Assembly: GCA_030062745.1 (NCBI GenBank) | Contig: CP099842.1 | Location: 20,307,822-20,371,821, forward strand | DNA from: Capitulum mitella | Taxonomy: Eukaryota > Arthropoda > Thecostraca > Pollicipedomorpha > Pollicipedidae | Direction of reading: 5' to 3' | DNA length: 64,000 bases | Shown here: positions 1-12,079 of the stretch, piece after piece | Position numbering within the stretch: the first letter of the stretch is position 1 | Layout of the letters: each line of letters starts with the position of its first letter | Translations under genes and position numbers: made by a program | The notes under the pieces: generated by a model | Told to the model about the DNA's origin: nothing | Database searches by the model: none | The model's input: the letters and a program-made list of their open reading frames with translations, nothing else

Positions 1-552
1 CTTACCTTTTGTGAACCTTGGTAAGAGGGGGTTATAGATTTTCTAGTCTGGCTTGAACAATGGGAAAGGTCAGCGGCAACCACTTCTATCTCCTACAATG
101 CAAATTAGTCCCGTTGTCATTATGTATGTGGCCTAGCATGACCACCAATGTTGGCGTGTCACGGTTGTATATCATTTTGGGCACCACGTCACATGTAAAT
201 CCAAATAATTCATGCATTATATTCGCAGATATTATCAAAAAACCAAAGCATGTTCGCGCCACCGCCCGAAGAGATGAAAACATACGAAGACGAGTTCACT
301 TATGACATCATATGTCCATGACCTGATCTAGCATGGAAATGGATTTGATGTCGAAATATGCAAAACTGGTCGATGGACAAGTGATGAAAGTTTGGTTGGA
401 CTGACTTTAACGATTCAGAGGTTATTCAAGAAAAAACCGAAGGGGCGCCCTATTTGACACGCCCCGGCAGTGCCGGGTTAATTCAGGAAAAAAATAATGC
501 ATGAAATAAGTGAGCGCACAGGGAGGGTCCAACAACCACGAAGCGGCTGAAG
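1..552. other. No gene recognised; TTAA-type repeat end at 440-482
   Basis: No coding sequence is supported here. Positions 440-482 resemble 46,303-46,376: both begin with a short AGGGGYGCC block and both end in TGCCGGGTTAA, as does 5,810-5,820. This looks like the end of a dispersed element that uses TTAA target sites. The opposite end was not located. Confidence 0.35.
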
Positions 553-1462
553 GTGGTTTCCGTCAACGTACCTCCTGGCGCTGTTCCGCATCATAAAACC
601 ATCACTGGGAGGACTAAGCAAACCTCTAAATTTACAGATCAACTCACGAAAAGAGAAGTACTCAAGAACACTCAAATTAGTGCTGCTGAACTAAAAAGAC
701 CCCATCCAGATCTACTTGAAACGTGTCTGAGCGTAACATTCAGGAGATTTTACAGCAGGACCTCAAGATGCCGTCCCGCACACCAGCCAAAAACCGCTGA
801 TTACCGTACGCGTAAAGAAACAACGCCTTGTTTGCTAAGCCTTCAAAGACAGGTCTTGTGAGAAGTGGAAGAAGGCAATGTGAGGTGATGAATTGACCTT
901 TCGGTGCATTACCGTGGAGGGTCCGACGTTCCAAGAATTCATTCTTTCGGAGTGGGTTCAACGTTCCAAGAATTCCAACAGCTATGATTCGTGGTATGCG
1001 TCGGACGTTGCTAAGCACCCTGATTTGGTCATGATGTGGGGTTGTTTCAATGGGGCTTCGAGTCGGGGAGGAATTCATTTCCTTTCAAAGAATGAAAAGA
1101 CGGCTGGGCGGAGCCACGTCCATGTTTTGGAGGATCACCTCCTTCCTGCGCACACCTGCCTCCAGTTCAGCGTACTCATGCACGACTCTACCTCCTGCCA
1201 CAGGTCAAAAATCGTGTCCAAACTCCCCCATTCCTGTTTCAAAGGGTCTGGGAACTCACCCGATATAAGCCTCATCGGAAATGTCTGGTCCTACCTAAAG
1301 AGGAGACTGCACAACCACGACATGTCATCGGTGCCACGTCTGAAGGAGGCTCTCAAAAATATGGGTGATGAATACGGAGCAGTGTTACTTCCAAACCATT
1401 GCCCAGTAGATACCCAGCCGTCTTCGGGTCATCAAGGCTCACGGTGGCATGCCAAAATGTAG
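553..1462 (+). mobile_element. Degraded Tc1/mariner-superfamily transposon (transposase pseudogene)
   Basis: The translated fragments match the Tc1 transposase layout in pieces. An N-terminal DNA-binding region (about 553-760) is followed by a linker reading SRTPAK in one frame and then, after frame changes, a catalytic core. The first catalytic aspartate is visible as DELTF at 887-901. The second is in HDSTSCH, equivalent to the family motif QDGAPCH. The third lies in NSPDISLIGNVW, where the family has NSPDLNPIENVW, so the catalytic glutamate is glycine here. At least two frameshifts and several stops lie between 760 and 890. The copy cannot encode an active enzyme. Terminal inverted repeats were not identified, so the outer limits are those of the coding remnant. 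Confidence 0.85.
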
Positions 1463-2150
1463 GAAATGAGTGTTATGATAATATGCATCATATACATACA
1501 TATATATATCTGATTCTTGGTCTGTGTTTTCATTCCATTACCTTTTTACAAACACTTGTCACTTAAGATTTTTTTCTGAAAAAAAGTTTTTAGGGCATTA
1601 GAAGTACCAGGCATTGTAGAAAACGACGTCCCTGGTCGTTGTGCCTGTCAGACCACAAAATCTGTCATTATTTTTTCTAAATGTTTTAGGTCATTTGATG
1701 CAGTATTTTATACCTTCAGCCTATGTGTTATCTATTGCGCTCATTATGTTTTATTTAATACACTTGTGTTTATTACCCGAAATTGTCAAGCCTCAGGTAC
1801 CGTCACCAAAGATGAGGGCACCCTTTTGATGATGGTACCGAAGAAAATACCTTTCTCTGATGAGGACACATTCGCCTCTGGCCCGCAGAAATTTCGCGCT
1901 TAGCATTCACGCTGGTGGACCTCAGAATAAGGCGCATTGATGTTTAGAGGCACACTTTGTTCCTTCCCTATTTTGTCATCTGCTCAATCGACTGTAACTA
2001 GATTCCGTGGGAAGGAAGTCTGCATAGTGAAATTACATTCCTCAGAAAAGCAATGACTTAGGTCACGTCTACAACGTCAAACGAGTCAACTGTCGAATTG
2101 GTGGAGCCTCTCCTTTCTCCAGAATTACAGGACAGATGGCTACAGAATTC
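1463..2150. other. No gene seen; AT-rich flank
   Basis: The stretch holds a short TA/CATA microsatellite (about 1,485-1,512) and AT-rich sequence, with no recognisable exon or RNA gene. The first 150 bases may be the 3' part of the Tc1 remnant. Confidence 0.4.
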
Positions 2151-2430
2151 TGTAGAATCTTATTCCATACCATGATGTTACATCCCTTGAAGTGAGGTTG
2201 ACTTATGTCAGGTCAAAGGAGGTCAACCCAAATTACGTCATAAATTTACAAATGTACATAAATTTGTAAATTTATGACATAAATTCGTAAAATCTTATCA
2301 ATCAGTTGTCATAAATTTGTAGAATCTTACTTCATACCATGATCTTACATCCCGCGAAGCGAGGTTGACCTATGCCAGGTCAAATGAGGTCAGCCCAAAT
2401 TTATGTCATAAATTTACAAGTTTACAAATT
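2151..2430. repeat. Tandem duplication (about 169-bp unit) with AGGTCA half-sites
   Basis: A block beginning GTAGAATCTTA at 2,151 is repeated at 2,320, a period of about 169 bp. Both units share CATGATNTTACATCCC, a GAGGTTGAC segment and paired GTCAGGTCAAA / AGGTCA motifs. The second unit is shorter. The AGGTCA hexamer is the nuclear-receptor half-site; whether it is bound here is unknown. Confidence 0.75.
2237..2278. repeat. Perfect hairpin, 17-bp arms
   Basis: Arms 2,237-2,253 and 2,262-2,278 are exact reverse complements, made of AT-rich sequence around ATAAATTTAC, with an 8-nt loop. It lies between the two tandem units described at 2,151-2,430 and is probably part of the same repeat. Confidence 0.8.
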
Positions 2431-2938
2431 AATACAATTAATTGATTAACAGCACGATGTGCAAATTTACAAACATAACTACCCCTGATGTTTTGCAGCT
2501 GGCTGCCCGCAGAGCCTATTCCACACACAAAATAATGACCTTCAGCCCGACACGCGTGCGGCCGCCCGCCGCCGACGAAAGATCGGCCGCACGATCAGCT
2601 TCGCCGGGCTGCTGTAACAAAAGCCGCCGAACGCCGCTGAAATTTTAAACTGCAAAAGATTGCGAGTTCAACAGGAGATACTCAAACCTTTTTCGCCATA
2701 GTTTCATTCAGCGGATACTATGCGCAGACAAACATGAAGGGTGGACAATTGTTGCACTCAACAATGCAAAATTAAAGCACTAGATCGTCAGCGTCGGCAA
2801 CGCGGTCGGCAGCCAGAAGAGGATGCTTGGATACGACAAGGATACGACGAGCGGGCGGGGGCGAACGCACTCAACCACTCATTCACGAGTGAGCTGGTTC
2901 CACGATGACTGTACCGAGCAATACACGATGTGCTAACA
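2431..2938. other. No gene seen; small GC-rich patch at 2,500-2,640
   Basis: There is a CpG-rich patch around 2,545-2,640 with no convincing exon. The rest is unremarkable. Confidence 0.35.
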
Positions 2939-3064
2939 CTGCAACAGAAGTTTAGGGTGTTAGAGGTAGCTGAGGAAGGGGGTCCTGCGGCCAAGAAAAG
3001 TAAAGCTGTTGGAGATTTCAAAATTACGACCTCGACGTGGTCAACGATTCTTAACCCGCATTAA
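2939..3064 (+). pseudogene. Tigger/pogo-like (CENP-B type) transposase HTH remnant
   Basis: The reading frame from 2,939 to the stop at 3,062-3,064 gives a 41-residue peptide. Spacing and key residues resemble the first helix-turn-helix of pogo/Tigger and CENP-B proteins: a KFRVLE start, a glycine turn (EEGG), then VGDFKITTSTWSTIL. That last part matches the family pattern of aF.I..STlsTI. It is cut off by a stop after the recognition helix and nothing downstream resembles a DDE core. It is therefore a fragment; assignment rests on pattern only. Confidence 0.5.
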
Positions 3065-3600
3065 CTGGGGAGGGGACCAACGCCCCATGGTCTCCTCCTC
3101 CCGACCCATTTATTACATATATCCCAAACATATGAACACAACGTCCTGTAACTTTCATAGCCTTTCTTCTTTTATTTGTGCACATACCGAGAAAAAATTA
3201 GAAATGAAGTCATCTTAGCTCACCTCTTAGTGACGTCATAAAGACGACCATGCTTTGCGATTCGGTGTCCAATTTTAGTTCACCGCCGTATTGTCGGTAC
3301 CTTTACAATGTGTGGTAACTGTGCAAGAGAGGCGGAAGTGGGGGGAGGGGGCAGGGAGGACAGCTGCCCCTCAAATTGCGATGGGTCTGGGACAAGACTA
3401 TGTTTCCGCCCCTCCCCCATTTATGATCTTGGGGGGCCTCGTAAGAAATTGAACAGAAAATAAAATGGGCATAAAAGCGACGAACGCGCTAAAAAAAGCA
3501 ACAAAAGAAAGGGAAATGCAACTAGGCAGGCAAGGGAGAAGGCACATGGCGTGCGTGTTCTTTCAAGTCGTACTTTGTTAGGGGCCTCAGCCTTCTTCCG
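3065..3600. other. No gene seen
   Basis: No supported exon, RNA gene or transposon protein. GA- and C-rich runs occur at 3,330-3,430. Confidence 0.35.
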
Positions 3601-4335
3601 GTAGGGACCTCGAACAGGGTGGACTCAAAACTGGCCAGAGACCGCGAACTTACAATTTTTAAGGGGCCCCGCGGAATGGACCCGGCTGGCTTGCACCGAC
3701 ACACAGTTACCCTGTGTGTCGGGGCAACCCTGCTAGTGTTGCCCGGCTCCCAACCAATAGAGGGCCTCGTGCTGATTACACTCAAAGATGGTCCAACGAC
3801 CAGGACTCATAGTTTTCACGGGCCTCAGAATTAATGGACCGGGGTGGCCTGCGCTGAACCGGGGTTCGAAGCCTGTTAGGGGGCCCCGGCTTAGGTCTGA
3901 GATACGAGAGAGGGCATCGTACCGATTACACTCACAGGTGGTCCAGCGACCAAGACCTCACAGTTCTCAGAGGGCCTCACGGAATTAATGAACCGGGATG
4001 GCCTGCGCTAAGCCGGGGTTCGAACCTTGCTAGGGGGCCCCGGCTTAAGTCCGGAGGAGGGCCTCATACCGATTATCATTCAAAAGCAAAACAGGGCAGG
4101 GGAATCCACAGTTTTTCAAGAGGCTCCGTAGAATGCAAACAGGAGGTCTTTGCTAAACCAGTCCTCATCTCGGGGGGCGCCCAGCTTCCGTCCGTCAGAG
4201 GGCCTTGCGCAAATTACGCTCAAAAGTGACCCAGACTTACAGCTTTTAATGGGCCTCGCGGAATGAACTCGGCAGGACCTGACAGAGTTCGGACCATGTT
4301 AGTGGGTCCCGGCTTCTATCCGAGAGGGGAAGCCG
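3600..4335. repeat. Degenerate tandem repeat, five units of about 130-160 bp
   Basis: Units begin near 3,663, 3,821, 3,973, 4,123 and 4,251. Each opens with GGGCCTC..GGAATNAA and continues with a GG/CCGGG block, a GGGGTTCGAA-like motif, GGGGGCCCCGGCTT, then ATTACACTCAAA and GGTCCAGCGACCA. The units have diverged strongly, so this is an old satellite-like array. The GGTTCGAA core resembles a pol III B box, but no A box at the proper distance was found. Confidence 0.75.
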
Positions 4336-5260
4336 ATTTGTTCGCGTTATCCTCTATTTTCAACATTGTATTGGTTCGTGAAGGCTCCTCCACACAATGG
4401 CTCTCAGAGCCAAGTCATCACAATGTTAGCATATAAAACACATCATTGTGTTATGTTTCGTTACATATTTACGCAAGGACATTGCGTTATGTGCTCAGTT
4501 GATGTAAGAGTTTTCTTCATTTTTGTATCGAGGCGTAAGAAAATAAAAATTGGACTCCGTTGCCACCGCCCAGTTGCCTCGGCTTCCGACCAGCTATGGA
4601 CGTCAGAAGTTCACGATGGGACCAAGCTGTGCCGCACCTGCCGAGTTTAGCGGTTGAATGCCAGAGTTCGCACAACGCACGACTGGATCGTGGACTTACC
4701 CCGCCCGGTCGGGCGACATACGACTCCCATTAAGTGAAACATGGACTTTTTTTAGGGATGAGGGCCCTTCGTAGGGAATGGTTAAGGTCAAGAGGCCTCG
4801 AAATTTTGCTTTGCCTCCCCATGACCAAATACGATCCGCCGTTACTGCAACTGTGGGCTGCATTGCATATACGCTTGACTTTAGAGTTCAACGTGGAGCA
4901 CGTTTTACCTTATGCGCCAAGCCATCCTACGTCAAATATGCATTTTCCATTTTCTGGGTCCAGTGAGAATATGTTTTGGGAAAGGATGTGGATAAAATGA
5001 TTTCTGGATACGGACAGATAGGTTATCGAGCTTTCTTGCAACGGACTGCTCGTGTAGCTTGAACAGCTGCCTCTTACAACATTGCAATATTTTTAGTAGT
5101 TCGACATGTGGTAGTTTTATGCAGCTTTCAGCACAGCGGGTTAAGTGGTGACGTCTGTTTGACGTTCTGGATGACCGATGTGGCGACATTGGTCTTTGCA
5201 GTGTTGTGCAACATGTCGTGGAGATGTGCAAAATGGGTAAACTGACTTGTAGGGTCATCC
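4336..5260. other. No gene recognised
   Basis: Open frames of 60-110 codons exist on both strands, but none shows a known motif or splice framework. Confidence 0.35.
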
Positions 5261-5825
5261 AGAGATGTCAGTTGGAGGTCACTAGCGTGCTTGCATTACT
5301 CCGAGTTTGAAAGTATAAAATGTTGCAATGTTGCATATGTATGGTAATTTGGATTATTTCAAGGCTCATTCGTGCCCAAGGGTCTTTGAAAATGTCTTTT
5401 TTTAATCTCCGTGTAAAATGCACCAAGAAACATGCAATGCATGCCTCGTTATAGGAAGGTCGAATTTGACCTAACCTGTGACTGAACTTTTATGATATAA
5501 GCCAGGTGGCACTTAGAATATGTGACTAAGTTACCAGGAACATATCACGCGAACTTCAGTCTTGGTCCGCTTTTCATAGCGATTAGGCACCTCTGGGGAA
5601 AATCGTCACTTTTTCATGCTTGACTTGTGACCTGACCTGTGACATCATCATTAACCCAAAAGCAAAAAAATGCATGTGTCACAAGACCGCAAGGTTCGGA
5701 GCAACTGATTGCCGTTTGAATCAGCCGAATCGGATAATTGGTTCTCGAGACAGACGAGGGTTAAACGCACCCGTCCCTCAGTCAATGAAAAGTGGTGAAA
5801 TACCCCAGTCAATGCCGGGTTAAGA
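5261..5825. repeat. TGACCT/AGGTCA-rich repeat ending in GCCGGGTTAA
   Basis: The stretch contains repeated TTGACCT, GTGACCTGACCTGTGAC and related words, and ends at 5,820 with AATGCCGGGTTAA. The same composition and end are seen at 45,380-46,376. It is probably a decayed copy of a TTAA-target element; the left boundary is not defined. Confidence 0.4.
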
Positions 5826-8680
5826 GCAAGGATGACATCAAAGGTCTCGTCGTTGTTCTTTGTTTTTCTTATGACTTGATAATCCATATCGTTTGATTTT
5901 AATATGTGTTTGTTTCGTCACTTCGCCTATATCGAAGTTTGCCTATGTATAGCGAATTTTCGCGAAGGTCCTCATAAATGCGCTATAACCGGATTTAGCT
6001 GCATTAGCTATTTCCCTTCTTAAAACTGACAGAAAACATTCAGGGTGGGACAGATCAGCTTTGGAGGGGACGAGATCCACATGGGGACAATGGCCAACAC
6101 AAATGAATACAAATCGACATCCCTACGCTCCACCATTCTGATGAGCACATGAGCCGGAATGGAAAATGTGTACAGTGCGTGACGAGCATTAGGAAGAACG
6201 ACTTTGCCTCAGGTAAGATGAAGATGGAACGTCCTAACTCAGGAGTAGTTCTCTCACGTCCCCATTTCGGACAGGCTGTCTAGAACAGTGACATGCGTTT
6301 TAATTTTACAGCAATCTCCACGGGGATCATGGAAATGATGCCGAGGCGAGAATGTGATGCAGCGATGCCGGATGTGTTTGCAACATTTGGTGCGCATGTA
6401 AGATATGTTGGCAGTCGCGAACGTTTGTCAAGCTGTGACGTAAGAAGTAAATGCCTCGCGTTTTGAAGCTTCGCTATTCGACACCTTGAAGGCACTCAGC
6501 AGTGCATTTCTGTGCGTTCATGCACTTGCACGACTACTCCGGATTTTGTCAGTGGAAAACTAAAAGCATTTTCCAGAACTGAATCCCAAACACATAGCGA
6601 TCAGGCCAGTTAAAACACAACTGAAGTAGTACGGTATATCGCGTGGGATCAGCAGATACTGTATCCCAAAATTTGCATTTACAAAACTCGTAAACTCATT
6701 CTGAGGCCCATAATGTTCCGGCTGGGACTGTTGCATATGCAAGGAATGAATCTAGACCCAGTGCAAAGTTTTACATCTGAAACGTTAAAAGCCAGACCCT
6801 GACCTCATATGGCCTGTAATCTACTGAGACGTGATCTGAAAGTAGCCGGAAACGACGACACATTTGCTTATTCCAAGTATCTTTTCATCGTAATTGCACA
6901 GACGCAGCAATGGGCAGCATGGATATGACAGGCCACAGAGCAGGACATATGGTCGCATCACTTACCAAATGCAGAAAATCTACTGCTGGTTATGACGTTG
7001 CATTGAAAAAAAACGCCTTAAAAAGGCTCTTGCCCAACGACTTTGGGCACTTAAGACGTTCTGACCTTGCTGTTGTTGAATGTTGATGTAATGAGTGTCT
7101 GTGTTTTGCTCCGTCCAGTGAAAGTAACAGTCCTACGAGCCGTCTGAAACGGGTGGCAGTCATGTAATCGATGATCTCTGGCAACGTTTCAGGCTAAGAC
7201 GAACGGTAAACAAATGGTGTTAGACCAGTGTTTGCAGCATACCAAATCAGTGGTGAGTCAGTTCCCACGGATATCTGCAGCCGTCAGACGCTCAGTTCTT
7301 ATTGAACCTATTCTGATTGTGATTCAATACAAGGCGCCCAGATCCCAAGCCGATTCGACTCGGTTCTGAACCAAGCAAGTCAGCTTTGATCATCCTTAAA
7401 TCTGATCGGTCCCTCCCCTAAACAATCGGTTGGCCAGTACTAAAGGCCGTAAATGATGCACCTGAAAAGGTGAGGATTTTTCACGCCTATCGTACTGTCA
7501 AAATGTTTTCACGGTGGCGGTAGTTGTCGGTAATACTAGAGCTCCGTATTGCCAGCTTTCTAAGGTACGCATTGGCTTATGGGCGAGCTTGCATGTTGCG
7601 ACAAACAAATTGGGAGGGAACCGGCCTCATTTCACGCCAAACTGAGTGCACTCGCTCTGTTCATTCATATGTTCATGTGGTTGCAGAACCTTAAACCGTG
7701 TCGTAATTCATGTGATGTGCTGTTACGCCTCAATGCTAATCAAATGGCCAACGCTCACTGAATTAGACACGCTCCTATGCCATTCATTGGTGTCCATGCA
7801 TTTACAAACCAAATCGTTTATGAGGCTCAAGGAGTTGTTGGCAAAAAAAACGTGAGAGGCTCTTCCAGTTCCGAATTCGCCCCATTTTTAGCCCGAGGAC
7901 TCTATTTCTAGCCTCAAAAACCCTCTCCGGGACCACACAGGCTGTGCACGCGAGGAATGGCGTGCACCTGAATAATACTGCGCGGGAGCGTAGCCACGTA
8001 CTGCACTCCGCCGCGCGATCGTGGTTTACCCTCACGGAAACAGAACTGTAACGTGAGCTGAGCGGCTGCCGTTCTGCTGCGGCTGCTGTCCGCTCTACCG
8101 CATCCCGCATCACGAGAATAGCCGGCAAGACCTCGCCGGCTGAATTCCATCTCTGTCGATGGCGACGCACGAGCCGCCAATCCGTCGGCGACTGCGGCTT
8201 TACGCCGGCTCGGCGCGGCCGCGGCCGACGACGGCGGCCGGTGGCGCGGCGTCGCGCTGCAACTGAGCCGCCGGTCGTGCCGGAGCGGGCAGGGCTCCGA
8301 GCTGATGGCTGATGGCTGCAGAGCCTGCCCTCTCCCCTCAGGCCGCCCACGTCGGGCGCCCGGCACCGGGCCGACCTTGACCTGACCTTGATCGATAGCC
8401 CCGCACGGCTCGCCCCCGCGCCGGCTTGAAGAACGGGCTGACCTCGATGATTTGCCGGAGACTGTTGCAAACGACTTCTGAGGGACAGCAACGCCGAATA
8501 TTGCCGCAGCTTGTGATCAAATCCTCATAGTTTTGCTGCACGACTTAAGCGCTGAGCAGCGCAATATGTTTAGGATCCCTGAGGCCCTTTTGTCTGTACG
8601 CCCTAGAGGTTTATCTTTTCGGTAGCGACTGGAGTACAGCCGACGTCACTGGGTGTCCATTTTAGTGTCCTTGGTGTCAT
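5826..8680. other. No gene recognised; GC-rich island 8,000-8,450
   Basis: Most of this span has no coding signal. Around 8,000-8,450 the sequence becomes GC- and CpG-rich and long frames open on the minus strand (up to 229 codons at 7,802-8,491). Their translation is arginine-rich and low in complexity with no domain, as expected from composition alone. The island may be a promoter region. Confidence 0.35.
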
Positions 8681-8714
8681 GATAAATGGGTGTCCCTATG
8701 GACACCCATTTATC
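8681..8714. repeat. Perfect hairpin, 15-bp arms, 4-nt loop
   Basis: GATAAATGGGTGTCC at 8,681-8,695 is mirrored at 8,700-8,714 around the loop CTAT. Related GGGTGTCCATTTTAG words lie just upstream at 8,651, suggesting a small palindromic repeat. Confidence 0.85.
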
Positions 8715-9814
8715 GTGTCAAAATGGGCCCTAAACAAGATACAACGGTCGTAGCGCTGGGGAATCGACGCAGACTTTTTACAGTGATCACATACTGTTGA
8801 AAGTAAAAACGTGTTTACCTTGATGCTGGCATTTTGCATAATGGCAGAGAGCTCACTGTAATTGCGCAAGGGAATTGCAGAATGCAGTATCTGCAATGGG
8901 AGCTAAATATGTCCTTTCGTGCTCATTTGATAAGAGAATTCTTAATTCGATTCTGCCGGTACGTCATTTGCAAAAACAAAACTTGCTTCTATAAAAAGAA
9001 ACGATATAAATGTCTCTTTCTGTGCGAGGTCCAGCGAGTACGCGAGAATCAATACCAGCTGACCTTTACTGTTACCGAAGAACGGATCGCTGAGGGTGAA
9101 CGCAAGCACACGATCAGGTATTTTGATGAACGATGTAAGACTGCTGTCTAGACGGCTGTCCTCTCAGGAAAATTTTTATTATCGAAAGTCATGGATTATT
9201 TGGATGGAATACAAGCCTTCTTCTACCTGATGCGTTATACGGTCTGAAACGCCAACGCAAAGGCTTTTGAAGACTAATCAGATGCGGGCCGTCTGGGGTG
9301 TCGAATCCCGAGAGAATTTGCTCGTAAGATTGCTAAGCACAATGCCGTATTAAGTCTACACAAGAAATGCACATCTGTAGCTTTTGAATGGCAAAACGCA
9401 TTCCTTATTCTGCTGTTTTAGACGCCAAATGTGGAAAGCTGCCAAGTAAACTGTTTTTTTTTAAGTTTAAATAGACTGCACCCTGTGCAGCCTAATTAGA
9501 TGGCCATTGTCTATGCATCTGCGTTTTATTCAGATTCGTGTTATTCGCTAAGTAAATCTAATCCAAATGCTTTGCTATGCTATGCAATGTTAAGTCATGA
9601 ATGCTTTGTTAGGGTGATGTGAGGGATTGGAGCCAGTACTAAGCATAACTTGTCGCATGGACTTCGACCTCACCGGGTCAAATAATTCCAGGTAACGGCC
9701 AATTTTGTGGCGAAAGTTCAACATGTCGCCAAGGGTGCAATACGGCCGTGTGATAGTCATCGTGGCCCTATGTTGGCCAGGTGCTAGCTGACACTCTGAC
9801 CAATGTCAGTCATG
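8715..9814. other. No gene seen
   Basis: No supported exon. The last 100-200 bases may be the body of the SINE whose tRNA-like head is at 9,815-9,880. Confidence 0.35.
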
Positions 9815-9880
9815 GGGAGGTCGGAACCCATCCTGCCAAGACAGGGAGACCGACGCTCTACCGTCTGAGCTACTGATCAC
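9815..9880 (-). repeat. tRNA-derived SINE head
   Basis: On the minus strand an A-box-like TAGCTCAGACGGTAGAGC is followed after about 30 nt by GGGTTCCGACC, close to a B box. The D-arm region is tRNA-like, but the anticodon arm does not pair and no CCA-side acceptor stem is evident. This is a tRNA-derived repeat or tRNA pseudogene, not a working tRNA gene. Confidence 0.65.
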
Positions 9881-11039
9881 ATTATGCACTTCTTATAGAC
9901 TTATGAGCAATTTCTTTGTGTATAGGAAGACGCACCCCCAGGACAGAATGAGCTGTGTACTCTGTGCAGTACACTGATTCTGTGTCAAAGACAAATATTG
10001 CTCAAGTGGTTTCTGTTCAGTTTTCGTCGTAAGCACCCAGGAAACGGAAGGAAAAGTATCAGAATCAACTTTCACGTATGTCATCCTTTCATCATCATCA
10101 TCATTTCACGTATGTACTTGGCATCCCTGACAAAGACCTCAATTCATGACTACTGGTGCAAGTTTATACAATGGCTGCCGTCGATTTTTATTACGAGTGA
10201 GGTCTAAGGCTAAGTAAGTCTTACCTCATCTAGCCGAAAAAAAATCAAGTTGAGCGGAACGGCCCGTCCGTGTCAGGCCATACCGGATTTTTGGATGAAA
10301 ATGACCACGCAACCACTGGGCGCAAAATCACAGATCTTTCACCGGAAGATTGCTCAATTCTTTGAAATCGCATTGAATAGCGTATTCGCAATATGTCGGC
10401 TTCCAAATTGCTTCTTCCACATAACTGGTCCGGGAGTATTCGGTTTGCGTCAAATTTTAGGGGGCGCTCAGCAGTTTTTCAGCAACCCTGGTCTTATCCA
10501 GTGCAATATGGAAAGCAGGTGGAAAAATCCATGACAGTCTTATGCGAAACCTGCAATAGATGCTTATAGCAATAGTGCAGCATTTACTACTCTGATGTGT
10601 CTGAGGCCGTACGGTACAAGTGAAACAGCTCAAATGCTGCACATCAATTAAAATTGTGAATAAGTCGAATTTTCTTTGCAAATGGCCCTCGGGTACTCAC
10701 TTTTTCGTATTGCACCTAAAGCAAGATATTCTTGCAGCACAGACTGCCAAATAAAAGTAACTCCGTTTCCAAGCAGTGGCAAAAAAGCACGATTTCCGGC
10801 CGAAGTTCCAGGCCTCCATAGTGCAGAACCATCGCCAATGATCCTTCTTTTGTTTCTTCATTGATATTTCTTTTGTTTTTGGACGGTTTAAAACATACCA
10901 TTTTGGTGATGATACTGCTGTAATGTTAAAAAATATTTATGTGACTTGAAAAGTGTGTAGAAAAATATATTCCTCAAATAAGCCAGTGATTCTCTGCAAC
11001 AGGTTATCCCTTCATGCATCCAAAACCATCTATCAAGTT
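9881..11039. other. No gene recognised
   Basis: It contains a short ATC microsatellite at 10,088-10,107. No supported exon. The part close to 11,040 may be LINE sequence too decayed to read. Confidence 0.35.
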
Positions 11040-11712
11040 TTTTCCCTCGTACATGAAGGAATTAATTTTGATGTCATCTTGAATAACACCAGACTTTGCC
11101 GAGATCATGACTGGCGAGGATTTGACCTGGGCGTGCCAAATCAATAACATATCAACCGTCATCAGCAGTTTCATCGGTGTTATGGGAAGGATTAAACATT
11201 CACTATCATGCAGAAAGTTGAAACTACTTAATAACACCCTTGCACTACCTTTTCTGAACTACTGTGCAGTTATTTGGGGAAACGACTATGCTTCCAGCAT
11301 TAATAAAGTTGTAAAATTACAAAAAAGGCGTTAAGGATAATTAACCACAAACTTTATTTGTTTGTCAAACAATTTGTTCATAAAGCATTCTTTACTCGAA
11401 TTTCCAGACACTGTTAAAGAACAAAACGTTGTAATATTGTTAAGATTCTTAAACCACACACTGCCCCCTCACATGATGTCAATCTTTCGATTGCATGACG
11501 GACCAGTCAGCATCAGTGAACCAACCGACCTCCATATTCCCTTCTCTCCTACAAATTATAGGCTTTTCTCTCTATCAGTAACCGCTCCTAAAACATGAAA
11601 TGAAATAATTGGAAAGATATTTCTTAGAATTTCTTGTGACCCGAGGAGCAAAACAGACCTCGAAAAAGTTATGAAAAAGCTTATTGTGGACAAATACAAA
11701 AATCAATTGTAA
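11040..11712 (+). mobile_element. Non-LTR retrotransposon, 3' end of ORF2 (CR1/Jockey-like)
   Basis: Two adjoining frames read as the C-terminal part of a LINE reverse-transcriptase protein. The first has TGEDLTW.CQI..I..VI.SFIGVMGRIK followed by LPFLNYCAVIWGN and a terminal LQKRR, the standard thumb pattern (LTW..HI, P.L.YC..VWG, LQKR). After a stop at 11,332 the next frame gives LF.KHSLLEFPDTVKEQ and LPPHM..IF, typical of the region after the thumb. Stops and frame changes show a dead, 5'-truncated copy. The exact clade cannot be fixed from this fragment. Confidence 0.8.
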
Positions 11713-11843
11713 GAAACTGAAAGATAACGTCAGAGGGTGTTCTTTATGTCCTCATTTTCATTTCTGTTCTGTATGCTTGTGTCAATTTCATTTGTTTTTA
11801 CGTTCTTTTTAACTCACCCCATTTGATATCCAAGCTTGGTATT

Positions 11844-11898
11844 CCTCGCGAACCGGGCGACGTTACTAGCTTGCTAACCGCTTGCCCGGTTCGCGAGG
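11844..11898. repeat. Perfect hairpin, 15-bp arms
   Basis: CCTCGCGAACCGGGC at 11,844-11,858 pairs exactly with 11,884-11,898 across a 25-nt loop. It is GC-rich and stands in AT-rich sequence about 130 bp past the LINE fragment. It could be the end structure of the LINE or of an unrelated element. Confidence 0.85.
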
Positions 11899-12079
11899 TT
11901 CATCACTATCATCGGTGGCGGGAGTAGGTTTAGAAAAAAAAATAGCGGGAGTGCTGTGACCTGAGGTGATTCCTGAAGTAGTGTGCAAACAGCACAACGA
12001 CAAGGAAGGGCACTCCGACCTACCTACCCATTAACGGGTAGGGGATTATAAAAAAGTTCCATGAATCCAATGTTACTCA

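Noticed and set aside
3862..3876. Possible tRNA gene at GGGGTTCGAA
   Set aside because: Only a B-box-like word; no A box at the right spacing and no cloverleaf. Treated as part of a tandem repeat.
7802..8491. 229-codon minus-strand frame
   Set aside because: Arg/Ser/Pro-rich translation in a GC-rich island with other frames also open; no domain, no splice or start logic.
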